The position numbers and the translations under genes are program-made. The notes under the pieces are model-generated. The model did no database searches, had not been told where the DNA came from, and was given only the letters and a program-made list of their open reading frames with translations. Shown here in pieces: positions 8,582-17,091 of a DNA stretch of 64,000 nucleotides. The DNA lies in the NCBI RefSeq assembly GCF_900107855.1, contig NZ_FNRJ01000012.1, positions 58,843-122,842 of the forward strand, read 5' to 3'. Each line of letters opens with the position of its first letter. The first letter of the stretch is position 1. The stretch is from Marinobacterium iners DSM 11526 (lineage in GTDB: Bacteria > Pseudomonadota > Gammaproteobacteria > Pseudomonadales > Balneatricaceae).

Positions 8582-9305
8582 TTATAGGCTGATGTGATAT
8601 TCCAAACGCCTTGGGAAGTGGATGGCCATCTGTGACAGCGTCAAGTTCCAGTTCTGCACGGGGTGCGTCCAGCGCTCAGAGGCCTTGAGTATACCGGCAT
8701 AGAGTAGCTTGAGTAAGCTGTTCTCATTGGCGAAGCCGCCCTTGGTCTTGGTGAGCTTGCGGAACTGGCGGTGTACGGCTTCCACCGCGTTGGTGGTGTA
8801 AATCGCCTTGCGCACGTAATCGGGGTTTTGAAGTAGGCTGAGAGCGTGGGCCACTTGTCCCGCCAAGACTTGATCACCATGGGATATTTATCGCCCCACT
8901 TGGCTTCCAGGTCATCAAGCGCAAGTTCGGCGGCATTGAGTGTGGCAGCCTTGTAGACGGCTTTCAGGTCGGCCATAAAGGCCTTCTGGTTTTTCGAGGC
9001 AACGTACTTCATCGAGTTCCGGATCTGGTGAATGATACAGTGCTGGATCTCGGTGTCGGGGTAAATCGACTCAATGGCTTCGGGGAAGCCCTTCAGTCCA
9101 CCGATACAGGCAATCAGGATATCTTTGACGCCCCGGTTGTAGAGGTCCGCGAGTACACTGAGCCAGTGGTGAGCACCTTCCTGGTCTGAGAGGTAATGGT
9201 CTTGTGACTGGAACCGTTCTTGCGGTTGGCTGTGTCCTCCGAGGCTAAATGGGCCTCCAGCTCACCTTGCATGGCGGCATCCATATCAAATGTAGGTTTG
9301 GTCAT
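8582..9305 (-). pseudogene. IS256-family transposase, decayed (internal deletions and frameshift)
   Basis: Read on the minus strand, the start MTKPTFDMDAAMQ is followed at once by GELEAHLASEDTANRKNGSS, skipping a stretch normally present. After SSHKTITSQT the coding jumps, out of frame, to EGAHHWLSVLADLYNRGVKD, so the segment holding the first catalytic aspartates is gone. The frame then runs IGGLKGFPEAIESIYPDTEI...MKYVASKNQKAFMADLKAVY...SWRDKWPTLSAYFK and shifts again near 8840 before NPDYVRKAIYTTNAVEAVHR...FPRRLEYHISL. The order and wording are those of IS256 mutator-type transposases (usually ~400 residues). With two deletions and at least two frame changes it cannot encode an active enzyme. 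Confidence 0.88.
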
Positions 9306-9308
9306 GAG

Positions 9309-9455
9309 TCATCTCTTCTTGCGGTACCGTTTGTGTCCTTGGCGCAATGTCTTGTAGAGCTTGCCGCCACGGGCCTTATCGGCAGCGACATGAGGAGAGC
9401 CGATATCTGCTGCAGCCCTTGCGATTGCTGGGTCAGATGAGTATTTGAACTCCAT
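9309..9455 (-). pseudogene. IS30-family transposase fragment
   Basis: A 48-codon open frame on the minus strand, too short for usual gene calls, reads VAADKARGGKLYKTLRQG followed by HKRYRKKR. This matches the region of IS30-type transposases just before the catalytic domain. The rest of the ~320-residue protein is absent. It ends 3 bases before the start of the IS256-type relic, so one element was inserted into or deleted against the other. Its preceding part (MEFKYSSDPAIARAAADI) is not recognisable. Confidence 0.5.
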
Positions 9456-9691
9456 TGTCTAGGGTATTGGCTGATTCAGATTCGCTATCTGTATACGAGG
9501 TTCGCTTTTTGCATATTCCTTAGCCTCAAGCTGTGAGAATTTAAGGTTGTATGGTTTTTAAACCAACAAGTCTGCGGTCAAAAGGAGTAGACAATAAAAG
9601 TCAGCTGCTGAGCGCTCAAGATACTCGCTTTTGTCGGATTACCTGATTCCCTGCATTTCGCCCTTGAGGGCATAGAAAATGAGGTTCATAG

Positions 9692-10699
9692 ATGAATAAG
9701 ACACAGTTGTTCTGCGCTGCACTGACGCTATCCATGACAGCGAGTGTTTCCCAGGCTGAGACAGTCAAGCTCTCCATGTCTTCCTGGTTGCCCCCGACAC
9801 ACCCGCTCGTGACCGATGTATTCAAGCCTTGGATTGAGGATGTCAAACAGGCAACCGAAGGTCGTATCGAGATTGTGATGTTGCCATCTCCTCTGGGGCA
9901 TCCCAAGACGCACTTTGATCTTGCTCGCGACGGCCAGGCCGATATTACCTACAGTACCCATGCTTTTAATCCCGGCCGTTTCAAGCTGACTGAAATGTTC
10001 GAACTACCGTTCTCGGGTGACAGCGCCGAAGTAACATCGGTTGCGACCTGGGAGGTCTACAGCAAGTATTTCGCCAAGGCTGGCGAGCATGAGGGGGTGC
10101 AACTTTTGTCGCTGTTCACCAATGGACCTGGGCAAATTCATACCAGTACGAAGCCGATCAAAGAGATGACCGATTTTAGGGGTATGAAACTGCGTGTCGC
10201 CGGTGGTGCTGCTCAGGATATTGTTGAAGTGTTGGGCGGTGTTCCTTTGCATAAGCCTGTATCAAGTACCTTCGAGCTGATGTCGAATGGCGTTGCCGAC
10301 GGTACTCTGTTCCCGGTGGAGTCGGTCAGTAGCTTTAAGCTGCAGGATATTGCGACCCATACGACGCTGGTACCCGGTGGCTTGTTTAATACGACGCTGT
10401 TTCTTGCGATGAATAAGGACCGGTTCGACAGCCTGCCAGCCGAAGATCAGAAGACGTTGATGGATATGTCGGGCGCAGCCTTTGCCAAGCGTGCGGGGCA
10501 AATGTTCGATGCGCAAGACGCCAGGGTGCTCAATGAGTTGAAGGCAAACGGTAATGATATCACTGTTGCGGATCCGGACTTTGTCGCCCATATCCGTACC
10601 TCTACCGCGCCCATCACAACGGCCTGGGTTGAAGAGGCTAAAAACAAAGGCGTTGATGCAGAAGCGGCCCTGGCGGAATACCAGGAACGGGTTCACTGA
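9692..10699 (+). CDS. TRAP transporter substrate-binding protein, DctP type (orphan)
   Basis: A 335-residue periplasmic binding protein. A signal peptide (1-22, cleavage after VSQA) precedes a DctP fold with the family's substrate-contact region DFRGMKLRVAGG (about 162-173), whose arginine normally binds a substrate carboxylate. TRAP systems import organic acids by Na+ gradient together with DctQ and DctM membrane subunits; no dctQ or dctM is in this window, so it must partner with subunits encoded elsewhere or the operon has been broken. GAGG lies about 8 bases before the ATG. It sits directly downstream of IS relics and upstream of an AraC regulator and two dehydrogenases, suggesting uptake of the compound those enzymes handle (inference). 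Substrate unknown. Confidence 0.88.
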   Translation: MNKTQLFCAALTLSMTASVSQAETVKLSMSSWLPPTHPLVTDVFKPWIEDVKQATEGRIEIVMLPSPLGHPKTHFDLARDGQADITYSTHAFNPGRFKLTEMFELPFSGDSAEVTSVATWEVYSKYFAKAGEHEGVQLLSLFTNGPGQIHTSTKPIKEMTDFRGMKLRVAGGAAQDIVEVLGGVPLHKPVSSTFELMSNGVADGTLFPVESVSSFKLQDIATHTTLVPGGLFNTTLFLAMNKDRFDSLPAEDQKTLMDMSGAAFAKRAGQMFDAQDARVLNELKANGNDITVADPDFVAHIRTSTAPITTAWVEEAKNKGVDAEAALAEYQERVH

Positions 10700-10720
10700 T
10701 CTTACTTGATCGTGAATATT

Positions 10721-10755
10721 CCCGCTAAACTTCGGTCCCTGGCGGGATTTTATTT
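10721..10755 (+). terminator. Weak terminator candidate after the TRAP binding protein
   Basis: CCCGC and GCGGG pair over a 16-base loop and are followed by ATTTTATTT. The stem is only 5 bp, so this is tentative. Confidence 0.3.
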
Positions 10756-10815
10756 ACGATCACTCTTGTCATATTTAAAGCATTCAATCGATTGATAAAC
10801 CGTCCAGAGTAAAAT

Positions 10816-10892
10816 TTTTTTAGATGTTTTTTAGATGTTTTTTAGATGTTTTTTAGATGTTTTTTAGATGTTTTTTAGATGTTTTTTAGATG
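10816..10892. repeat. Seven perfect tandem copies of an 11-bp unit (TTTTTTAGATG)
   Basis: Seven identical 11-base units in a row, followed by a shortened variant (TTTTAAATG) to 10901. Each unit has a six-T tract, and the 11-bp period is close to one helical turn, so the tracts are in phase and the DNA should be intrinsically curved. The array lies in the 384-bp intergenic stretch 10700-11083, about 190 bp before the AraC gene. The remainder of that stretch is AT-rich and shows no further gene. Confidence 0.95.
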
Positions 10893-11083
10893 TTTTAAAT
10901 GTTATTAATGGGAAATTTTATTTCGAAAGTGGGTTGAGAAAGTTTTCCAATTCAGTAGAAAAAATTTTAGTTGACGTCTGTTAGGAACTGCTCTTAGAGT
11001 CGAAAGAGGCTGTTTGATGACACTTCTCGGTGAAGTGTAGTTAACGGCCAGGCTTAAGGTGTTTCCCAACAGAGTGAGGCAAG

Positions 11084-12070
11084 ATGTTACAGGCAAACCC
11101 TCTGTCCAATCACAACCTCTTCGAGTCTCATGATTTGGAGGAGACACGAGCGCGTATAGGCGATTATCTCTGGCCTCACCAGATGCAAATTCTGGGCAGC
11201 TCGTCTGAGGTGACGACTCGACTGGATGGGGTGTCATTTGATTGTATCGATCTGTTCAGTCTGGAGTACGGCACAGAAGTACAGCTTGAACCCGGCGAGA
11301 TCGAAGGCTATTACCTGGTGCAGACAACGCTCTGCGGCACTGGGCATGTGAAAAACGGTAATCGCTGTGCGGATACCCGGGTTGGCCTGACCACCATTGT
11401 TTCACCTTCTGAGCCCACCTCGATCATCATGGATGCCGCTTGCCGCCGCTTGATTCTGCGTGTTGAACGAGAAGCGCTCGAAAGGCAGGTTAGCCTGACG
11501 CTTAATCGCGAGCTGAAGACCCCGCTGGTTTTTAATCTCGAACTCTCCCACAGCTCACAGGAAGGTGTTGCCTGGCTTCAAACGCTGGAATATCTCTGCC
11601 AGCAATACAACCTCTGTGCCGGCACCCTGGATAATCAGGCGATTCGAAAGCAGTTCGCCAATATGGCGATGACACTTCTGATTGGGACTCAACCACACAA
11701 TTACACGGAGCAGCTCAAAACCGAGTCCCATGTGGTATTGCCGCGCCATGTGCGTCAGGCACGGGATTATATTGAGGCCAATCTGGGTGAACCCATCAAT
11801 ATGTCCGAGCTGGCGTCTCAATTTGGTGTCACGCCTCGAACCCTTCAGTCCGGGTTTCAGCGCTTTCTTGATCAGACGCCCAGCGAATATATCCGTGAGC
11901 TAAAGCTTAAACGGGCCCATGAAGCATTTCTGAGTGCTGACCCTGAGACCTCTCAGGTGACCGATATTCTGCTGGGATTGGGTGTCAGTAATGCAGGGCG
12001 CTTTGCACAGCTCTACAAGAAACGCTTTGGTTGCCTGCCGTCACATACGCTCAAAAACTCGAATTCCTGA
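11084..12070 (+). CDS. AraC-family transcriptional regulator
   Basis: A 328-residue activator-type protein. The N-terminal half is a cupin-like ligand/dimer domain (about 50-200, like the AraC_binding_2 group found with aromatic and amine catabolic regulators). The C-terminal half carries the two helix-turn-helix units of the AraC/XylS domain: MSELASQFGVTPRTLQSGFQ (240-259) and VTDILLGLGVSNAGRFAQLY (292-311), ending with KKRFGCLPS. It is transcribed toward the two dehydrogenase genes 228 bp downstream and is preceded by the phased T-tract array, so it probably controls the islet. Ligand unknown. Confidence 0.93.
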   Translation: MLQANPLSNHNLFESHDLEETRARIGDYLWPHQMQILGSSSEVTTRLDGVSFDCIDLFSLEYGTEVQLEPGEIEGYYLVQTTLCGTGHVKNGNRCADTRVGLTTIVSPSEPTSIIMDAACRRLILRVEREALERQVSLTLNRELKTPLVFNLELSHSSQEGVAWLQTLEYLCQQYNLCAGTLDNQAIRKQFANMAMTLLIGTQPHNYTEQLKTESHVVLPRHVRQARDYIEANLGEPINMSELASQFGVTPRTLQSGFQRFLDQTPSEYIRELKLKRAHEAFLSADPETSQVTDILLGLGVSNAGRFAQLYKKRFGCLPSHTLKNSNS

Positions 12071-12102
12071 TCCTCTTGCGTTTACTCCGCGTCTCTTTAC
12101 CC

Positions 12103-12125
12103 TCAGCCATCGGCTGACACGATTT
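12103..12125 (+). terminator. Possible terminator of the AraC gene
   Basis: TCAGCC-ATC-GGCTGA forms a short perfect hairpin 32 bp after the stop, followed by CACGATTTT. The U-run is short, so confidence is low. Confidence 0.35.
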
Positions 12126-12298
12126 TCATAACGGGGCCATCACTGTTGGCTGTCTGAAAATCACTTCGCTTAGTGAATACAGGCTTCGTGATTCGCATAT
12201 TTTCCCCACCGGGGCAGTGATTGAATGGTCACAAGGTTCGCACCAGCTGATGCAGGCTTGGGACGCGAATGTGGTCAATTGACAGGTGGAGAAGCATC

Positions 12299-13381
12299 AT
12301 GGAAATAGCAGTACTGGGTGGTGGACATGGTTGTTACGCAGCGGCCGCAGAGTTGTCCGAGAAGGGGCATCAGGTGCGCCTGTGGCGTCGGGATGCTGAA
12401 GCATTGGCGCCGGTGATTGAAGCCGGGTCCATCAGTCTGAAGGATTTCCGGGGCGAACGTGATGTGCCGATCGCCAAACCAACAACGTCACTTGAAGAGG
12501 CTGTAGCAGGTGCTCAGCTGATTGTTATTCCTTTGCCGGCGACTACGCATTCAAGTCTCTCCAAGCAGCTGGCGCCCTTGCTGGAAGATGGCCAGGTGCT
12601 GTTCTTCCCGCCGGGCACTTTCGCCAGCTACATCTTTGCCAAGGCCATGCGAGAAGCGGGAAACAAGGCCAATGCCGCCTTTGCTGAAACCGGAACCCTG
12701 CCCTATTTGGCACGTAAACATGGGCCGCGTCAGGTCGTTTGCAGTGGTTATGCCACGCGTCTGCCCACCGGTGTCTTCCCGGCATGTAACGCCAAGCATG
12801 CGTTCGAAGTGCTCAAGCAGGCTTACAGTTCCATTGAAGAAGTTGAAGATGGCTTGAGTGGTGCGCTGATGAATGCAGGCGGCATCATTCATCCGCCGTT
12901 GATCATGATGAACGCAGGTCCTCTGGAGCATTTTGATGCCTGGGATATCCACAACGAGGGTACTCAGCCAGCCGTACGCCGGGTAACGGATGAGCTGGAT
13001 GCTGAACGTATCCGCCTGCGTGAAGCACTGAACTACAGCGCCCCCCATTTCCCGCTGGCCGATCATTACGCCAAAGAGGGTGATGAATGGATGTATGGCC
13101 GTGCAGCGCATGAACGTCTGACGGACAGTGGCGATTGGCGCGAAAAGATCGTACTCACCGAACATCGATACATGCTGGAAGACACGGCGCTGGGCCTGTC
13201 ATTCCTGGTGTCCCTGGGCAAGTGGCTGAACTGCCCTACGCCGGTTGCCGCAGGTTTCCTGGCCATCGCCTCCGCCATTACCGGTCAGGATCTATACGCG
13301 CAGGGACGGACACTGGAAAACCTGGGGCTGGACCAGCTTTCAGTGGATGAAATGCGCAATCTGCTGCAGAACGGGGTGTAA
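12299..13381 (+). CDS. NAD(P)-dependent opine-dehydrogenase-family enzyme
   Basis: About 360 residues. It begins with a Rossmann nucleotide-binding segment (AVLGGGHGCYAAAAELSEKG, residues 4-23) and ends with the all-helical octopine/nopaline dehydrogenase domain: GGIIHPPLIMMNAGPLEHFD, with the histidines and aspartates of the catalytic cleft, then GLSFLVSLGKWLNCPTPVAA. Family members reversibly join or split an amino acid and a 2-oxo acid with NAD(P)H. I placed the start at ATG 12299, behind GGTGGAG, rather than at the upstream ATG 12269, because the Rossmann strand begins there. Three bases separate it from the next gene, so they are co-transcribed. The actual substrate is not readable. Confidence 0.87.
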   Translation: MEIAVLGGGHGCYAAAAELSEKGHQVRLWRRDAEALAPVIEAGSISLKDFRGERDVPIAKPTTSLEEAVAGAQLIVIPLPATTHSSLSKQLAPLLEDGQVLFFPPGTFASYIFAKAMREAGNKANAAFAETGTLPYLARKHGPRQVVCSGYATRLPTGVFPACNAKHAFEVLKQAYSSIEEVEDGLSGALMNAGGIIHPPLIMMNAGPLEHFDAWDIHNEGTQPAVRRVTDELDAERIRLREALNYSAPHFPLADHYAKEGDEWMYGRAAHERLTDSGDWREKIVLTEHRYMLEDTALGLSFLVSLGKWLNCPTPVAAGFLAIASAITGQDLYAQGRTLENLGLDQLSVDEMRNLLQNGV

Positions 13382-13384
13382 GTC

Positions 13385-14407
13385 ATGGCGCTGTCAAATG
13401 TTGAAGTCGCGGTGCTGGGTGCCGGGCGAATGGGCCGAGGGATTGCACTGAGTTATGCCTTTGCCGGCGTCCCTGTGGTGATGCTGGATTTGAAAAAACG
13501 CTCTGCAGAAGGGCGTGCCCTGCTTCATGACGAGGCGTTGGCCGAAATCCGGCGTGATTTAGAGTTTCTGGTCTCGTCTGGTCTGCTTGATGACTGTAAG
13601 GTGGACAAAGTCATGGACCGAATTGGCTTCGCCGCCGAGGCTCAGGCTGAGCGCATGCTGGCATCGGCAGCGATCATCTTTGAAGGGGTACCTGAAGTGC
13701 TGGAAGCGAAGCAGGAAGCCTTCGCTTTCGTGAATCGGCATGCGGCCCCTGATGCGATTGTCGCCTCTACCACCTCGACCTTTCTGGTGAATGAGCTGGC
13801 TGAGCTGGTCGAAAACCCCGACCGCTTCATGAATGCGCATTGGTTGAACCCGGCGCATCTGATGCCCCTGGTCGAACTGAGCAAAGGGGAGAAAACCAGC
13901 GACGAAACGGTGGTGTCACTAAAGGCGAGTCTTGAGTCGGTTGGCAAGGTGCCCGTGATCTGCGCTGCTGCTGCCGGCTACATCGTACCGCGTATTCAGG
14001 CACTGGCGATGAACGAAGCCGCGCGTCTGGTTGAAGAAGGTGTGGCCAGCGCCGAAGATGTGGACAAGGCAATCAAGGTTGGCTTTGGGCTGCGTTTCTC
14101 GGTACTGGGCATGCTGGAATTTATCGATTGGGGTGGGGGTGACATTCTCTACTACGCATCGAAATACCTCAGCGGCAAGGTCGATCCTCGCTTTGAATCA
14201 CCGGACATCATTGCCTCCAACATGGAGAACCAGAGGAACGGTATTCGTGATGGTGTGGGCTTCTATGACTACGATGCCGTGGATGTGGACGCCTATCGCC
14301 ATTCGCGCATGCAGGATTTTGTTGCGATGTTGAAGAGCCGCAAGTTGTTACCTGAAGAGGGGCAAGCACGTGCAGCAAGCGAACAGCGAGCCGCCGGTGC
14401 GCACTGA
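13385..14407 (+). CDS. 3-hydroxyacyl-CoA dehydrogenase-family NAD enzyme
   Basis: A 340-residue enzyme with a GxGxxG Rossmann motif (LGAGRMGRGIALSYAFAG, 11-28) and the family's catalytic pair H152 in HWLNPAHLMPLVEL and E164, spaced 12 residues as in human HADH (H158/E170). The C-terminal helical domain (about 190-320) contains GYIVPRIQALAMNEAARLVE. Relatives include 3-hydroxybutyryl-CoA dehydrogenase, carnitine dehydrogenase and L-gulonate dehydrogenase, so the acyl-CoA substrate is not certain. Starts three bases after the opine-dehydrogenase-like gene. The pair probably carries out consecutive oxidations in a small catabolic route, under the adjacent AraC regulator. Confidence 0.88.
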   Translation: MALSNVEVAVLGAGRMGRGIALSYAFAGVPVVMLDLKKRSAEGRALLHDEALAEIRRDLEFLVSSGLLDDCKVDKVMDRIGFAAEAQAERMLASAAIIFEGVPEVLEAKQEAFAFVNRHAAPDAIVASTTSTFLVNELAELVENPDRFMNAHWLNPAHLMPLVELSKGEKTSDETVVSLKASLESVGKVPVICAAAAGYIVPRIQALAMNEAARLVEEGVASAEDVDKAIKVGFGLRFSVLGMLEFIDWGGGDILYYASKYLSGKVDPRFESPDIIASNMENQRNGIRDGVGFYDYDAVDVDAYRHSRMQDFVAMLKSRKLLPEEGQARAASEQRAAGAH

Positions 14408-14418
14408 CAGGGACCTTT

Positions 14419-14446
14419 AGAGCACCTGTAAGGTGCTCTTCTGTTT
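14419..14446 (+). terminator. Intrinsic terminator of the dehydrogenase operon
   Basis: AGAGCACC-TGTAA-GGTGCTCT, a perfect 8-bp stem 12 bases after the stop, followed by TCTGTTT. Confidence 0.8.
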
Positions 14447-14468
14447 GGGTGGTCGAGTATTTGCGCAA

Positions 14469-14575
14469 GTTGGTACATTGCTGCACTTTAACTCCGGCAC
14501 CCAGTTGTCGGGACAGCAGCCCTGCTGAGTCGATAAAAGCTCCCGCCATGAAAAGGCTCATTCAGTAAAGCAAAG
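14469..14575. repeat. 107-bp direct repeat, copy B
   Basis: Partner of 8440-8546 in the same orientation, 8 differences and no gap. It contains the final codons and TGA (14558-14560) of the PhoD-like gene and ~90 bp beyond. The two copies bound the 6-kb islet with IS relics, TRAP protein, AraC regulator and two dehydrogenases. Confidence 0.85.
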
Positions 14576-16273
14576 CTCAATCTTGGCGATAGAGTGCGAG
14601 TTCTGCCTTGCATCCCCATTATCAGGGTCGTGCGTGACCTGTTCACCATAAAGCTGGAAGTCCACCATATCCTTGTCAGGATCTACGCTTATCAGTGAGA
14701 AGTTACTATCGGTGTAGCGTGCGAGCCGTTTGAATTGATAACCATCGTGCGTCACACCTGTATCAGGTACTACCTTGCCTAATGCCCAACCCAAAGCACG
14801 TGATTGGTTGTAGGTGATGGCACTGGATGTCAGCTGGTAAATGACTTTACCGGAGTCTGGGTCGGTTAGACGAAACGCTGCGGCTACGTGTACATCACCG
14901 CTGAGAATGCAGACCCGATGACCTTTTTTGGCCGCTTTGAACAGGTACTTCAGAAGGGTACGGTTTTCGACTCGATGTGCTTTGTGTTCCCAACCGTCAC
15001 GCAGGTCATCCGTAATGTTCGCTAAATCGGGCAGAAAGCCTTCTCCCTGATCAACCAAAATATGGCTCAAATGAACCATGGGCACGGCACTGGCAACAAA
15101 TATGAACGGCGTTGTTTCAACGTCGAGCTCTTCTATCCAGTTCTTGAATCGTTCCAGTTGGTCTTTACCCAGGATTTTGAGTGTTGAGCGATCAAAATCC
15201 CGCTGGCCACGTCCGTCCAGTACGTACAATGCCCCTTTAGGGAACTCGATGTGATAATCATAGGCATCGGCAGGAAAAGCGGGTGATGCCTGCTGCATAT
15301 TGGGGTTATGGCTGTGTTGGTATTCCCTGTACACATGCTTGGCGGCTTGTACCATCCGCTGAATAAGTTCAAACCGGTCCTGGTAGCTCAGGTTGCTGTC
15401 ATTTTGGTCTGGAAGGATCTCATCTATTTCGTCTCTCGGCATGCCTTCGGCAAACCGAAACGACCCCCAGCCATCGGCAATTTCATGATCGTCCCAGATC
15501 ATGTAGGTGGGGAAGCTGGAAAACACTTCTCTCAGGGCAGGAAACCCCCAGTAACCGCGATAGATATCTCGGTACCAGGTGATCATTTCATCTATGTCAG
15601 GTAGAAGCTGGTCGCCTTCACGGCGCATTACCTTCTTCAAAAAATTCCAGATACTGAGGGTTTCGACCCCATCGCTGTACACCTGGTCCCCGCCCGCCAA
15701 CACAAACCGCAAGTCTTTTTCGTTGTGCCGTGAGAGCATTTCATGGAAGTAGTCCCACATCTGTTCGTTGACCACTTGGGTACGACCGAACAGGGTCTTT
15801 TTGTACGGCATATGGCAGGAGAAGAATCCGAAGGAAATCGGTCCTGCAACTTCAGCGAATGTTTTGAGCGTCAGGGGCCTTTGGTGCCCCAAGACGGGCT
15901 GGTCTGTGTCTTCATTCCACAAAAGGTAACGGTAATGTGAGTCGGCTTTCAGGTTTTCAATATCGACAACAGCAGTAGTATCGGTTTCAGTTGAGCTCTC
16001 GAACGAGTAGGACTGCAGAGCATAATGATCTGCGGATCTTGCACGTAACTCATCGAGTTGCGCCAGTGTTGGGTTGGGTTCAGCCAGCACGCTGTCAATC
16101 GCATCCGAGGGTATCTCTGATAGTGCAAATACCAGAACGACGAAGTGCCCGGGAGTATGTGTACGGAACCAGAGGCGTGAACTGTGTGGCGTGGTGTGGC
16201 CCACAATGGCCGCTACTTCAAGATAAGGATTGGGCCAAGGCCTCTCGGGCTTGTTCACGAACGAATTCTTCAT
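14558..16273 (-). CDS. PhoD-like metallophosphatase (alkaline phosphatase D family)
   Basis: About 571 residues from ATG 16273 (GGGAAG five bases upstream); an in-frame ATG at 16324 would add 17 residues. The N-terminal strand-rich segment (about 20-150, VGHTTPHSSRLWFRT) precedes a calcineurin-like metallophosphoesterase domain. Metal-binding motifs seen are GGDQVYSDG, IWDDHEIADGWG and LSGDVHVAAAF, as in PhoD enzymes, which hydrolyse phosphate mono- or diesters with Fe/Ca. Classical PhoD has a Tat signal; none is present here, so this member should be cytoplasmic. Its last codons lie inside the 107-bp repeat. Confidence 0.9.
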   Translation of the reverse strand: MKNSFVNKPERPWPNPYLEVAAIVGHTTPHSSRLWFRTHTPGHFVVLVFALSEIPSDAIDSVLAEPNPTLAQLDELRARSADHYALQSYSFESSTETDTTAVVDIENLKADSHYRYLLWNEDTDQPVLGHQRPLTLKTFAEVAGPISFGFFSCHMPYKKTLFGRTQVVNEQMWDYFHEMLSRHNEKDLRFVLAGGDQVYSDGVETLSIWNFLKKVMRREGDQLLPDIDEMITWYRDIYRGYWGFPALREVFSSFPTYMIWDDHEIADGWGSFRFAEGMPRDEIDEILPDQNDSNLSYQDRFELIQRMVQAAKHVYREYQHSHNPNMQQASPAFPADAYDYHIEFPKGALYVLDGRGQRDFDRSTLKILGKDQLERFKNWIEELDVETTPFIFVASAVPMVHLSHILVDQGEGFLPDLANITDDLRDGWEHKAHRVENRTLLKYLFKAAKKGHRVCILSGDVHVAAAFRLTDPDSGKVIYQLTSSAITYNQSRALGWALGKVVPDTGVTHDGYQFKRLARYTDSNFSLISVDPDKDMVDFQLYGEQVTHDPDNGDARQNSHSIAKIELCFTE

Positions 16274-16496
16274 GGTACTTCCCTGTTTTCTGTCCCTGAA
16301 ATGGTAGAGTTCAGTCTGGACCAAGGACAGAAACTTGGCAAATACGGGTGATCAGAATGCTTCCATGAGGCATGTGATATAGAATACATTGAACAAGACG
16401 CTGAGAGTTGCCATTGAAAGGGTATTAGACCCTCGGTGCAGGCCTGTTAATGATGGGTGGCTTTGTCGAGAGGAGGTAGTGGCTATCAATATTTTG

Positions 16497-17081
16497 ATGC
16501 AGTATCTTCGCCAAAACGAGACAATGTGGGAGCAATGTTCCGTTATGCACTTTATTTTATTACTTGCTCTTGTTATATCGGCTTTTATGACACCAAATAT
16601 GGCGAAGGCGGAAGATTTATCACCGGGGCCAAAGCAGCAAGGATTGCAAGAATATGAAGATCAGGTTTCCTATATAGTATCAGGTATTATCAGTTATTCC
16701 CGCTGGCCCGAAGGTACGCGCCCTTCAAAGGCCTGTATTGTCGGATCGACACGATACATAAAGGCTTTGCTTGCTCAGAATGACAGTAATAATACCTATA
16801 CTTGGCAGTATTTTCAGGAAAATAACTATTCGGATTTGGAAGATTGCGAAATTATTTATATAGGTTCGCTTAACGCTTCAGAGATGGATAGCCTTTTACT
16901 CAGGATTATTGGTAGGCCAGTGTTAAGTATTACTGAAAATGACCCACATTGTGATGGTGGTAGTCTGATATGTTTGAGCCTCGTCGAAACAAGGAGCTCA
17001 TTCCAGGTCAATTTGGATGCGGTGGCGCGTAGCGGTATTCGTATTCACCCTCAGGTATTAAAACTTGGAAGAGAGTTGTGA
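16497..17081 (+). CDS. yfiR: YfiR-family periplasmic regulator of a diguanylate cyclase
   Basis: YfiR (TpbA-linked, DUF4154) is a periplasmic repressor that binds the sensor part of YfiN and shuts off cyclic-di-GMP synthesis. The mature region begins QVSYIVSGIISYSRWP and includes CIVGSTRY, DCEIIYIGSL and HCDGGSLICLSLVETRSSFQ, with paired cysteines as in YfiR. A hydrophobic export segment (FILLLALVISAFMTPNMAKA) ends near residue 38. The start is ambiguous: ATG 16497, 16524 or 16545, and TTG 16389 are in frame. AGGAGG at 16470 is far from the first ATG. It is followed by yfiN (11 bp) and yfiB, the complete module. Confidence 0.87.
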   Translation: MQYLRQNETMWEQCSVMHFILLLALVISAFMTPNMAKAEDLSPGPKQQGLQEYEDQVSYIVSGIISYSRWPEGTRPSKACIVGSTRYIKALLAQNDSNNTYTWQYFQENNYSDLEDCEIIYIGSLNASEMDSLLLRIIGRPVLSITENDPHCDGGSLICLSLVETRSSFQVNLDAVARSGIRIHPQVLKLGREL

Positions 17082-17091
17082 GGTTAGCCAG

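Noticed and set aside
9249..9440. Plus-strand 63-codon frame over the IS relics
   Set aside because: The minus strand carries recognisable transposase sequence here; this frame does not resemble a protein.
10816..10892. CRISPR-like array
   Set aside because: Units are only 11 bp and lack spacers; it is a simple tandem repeat.
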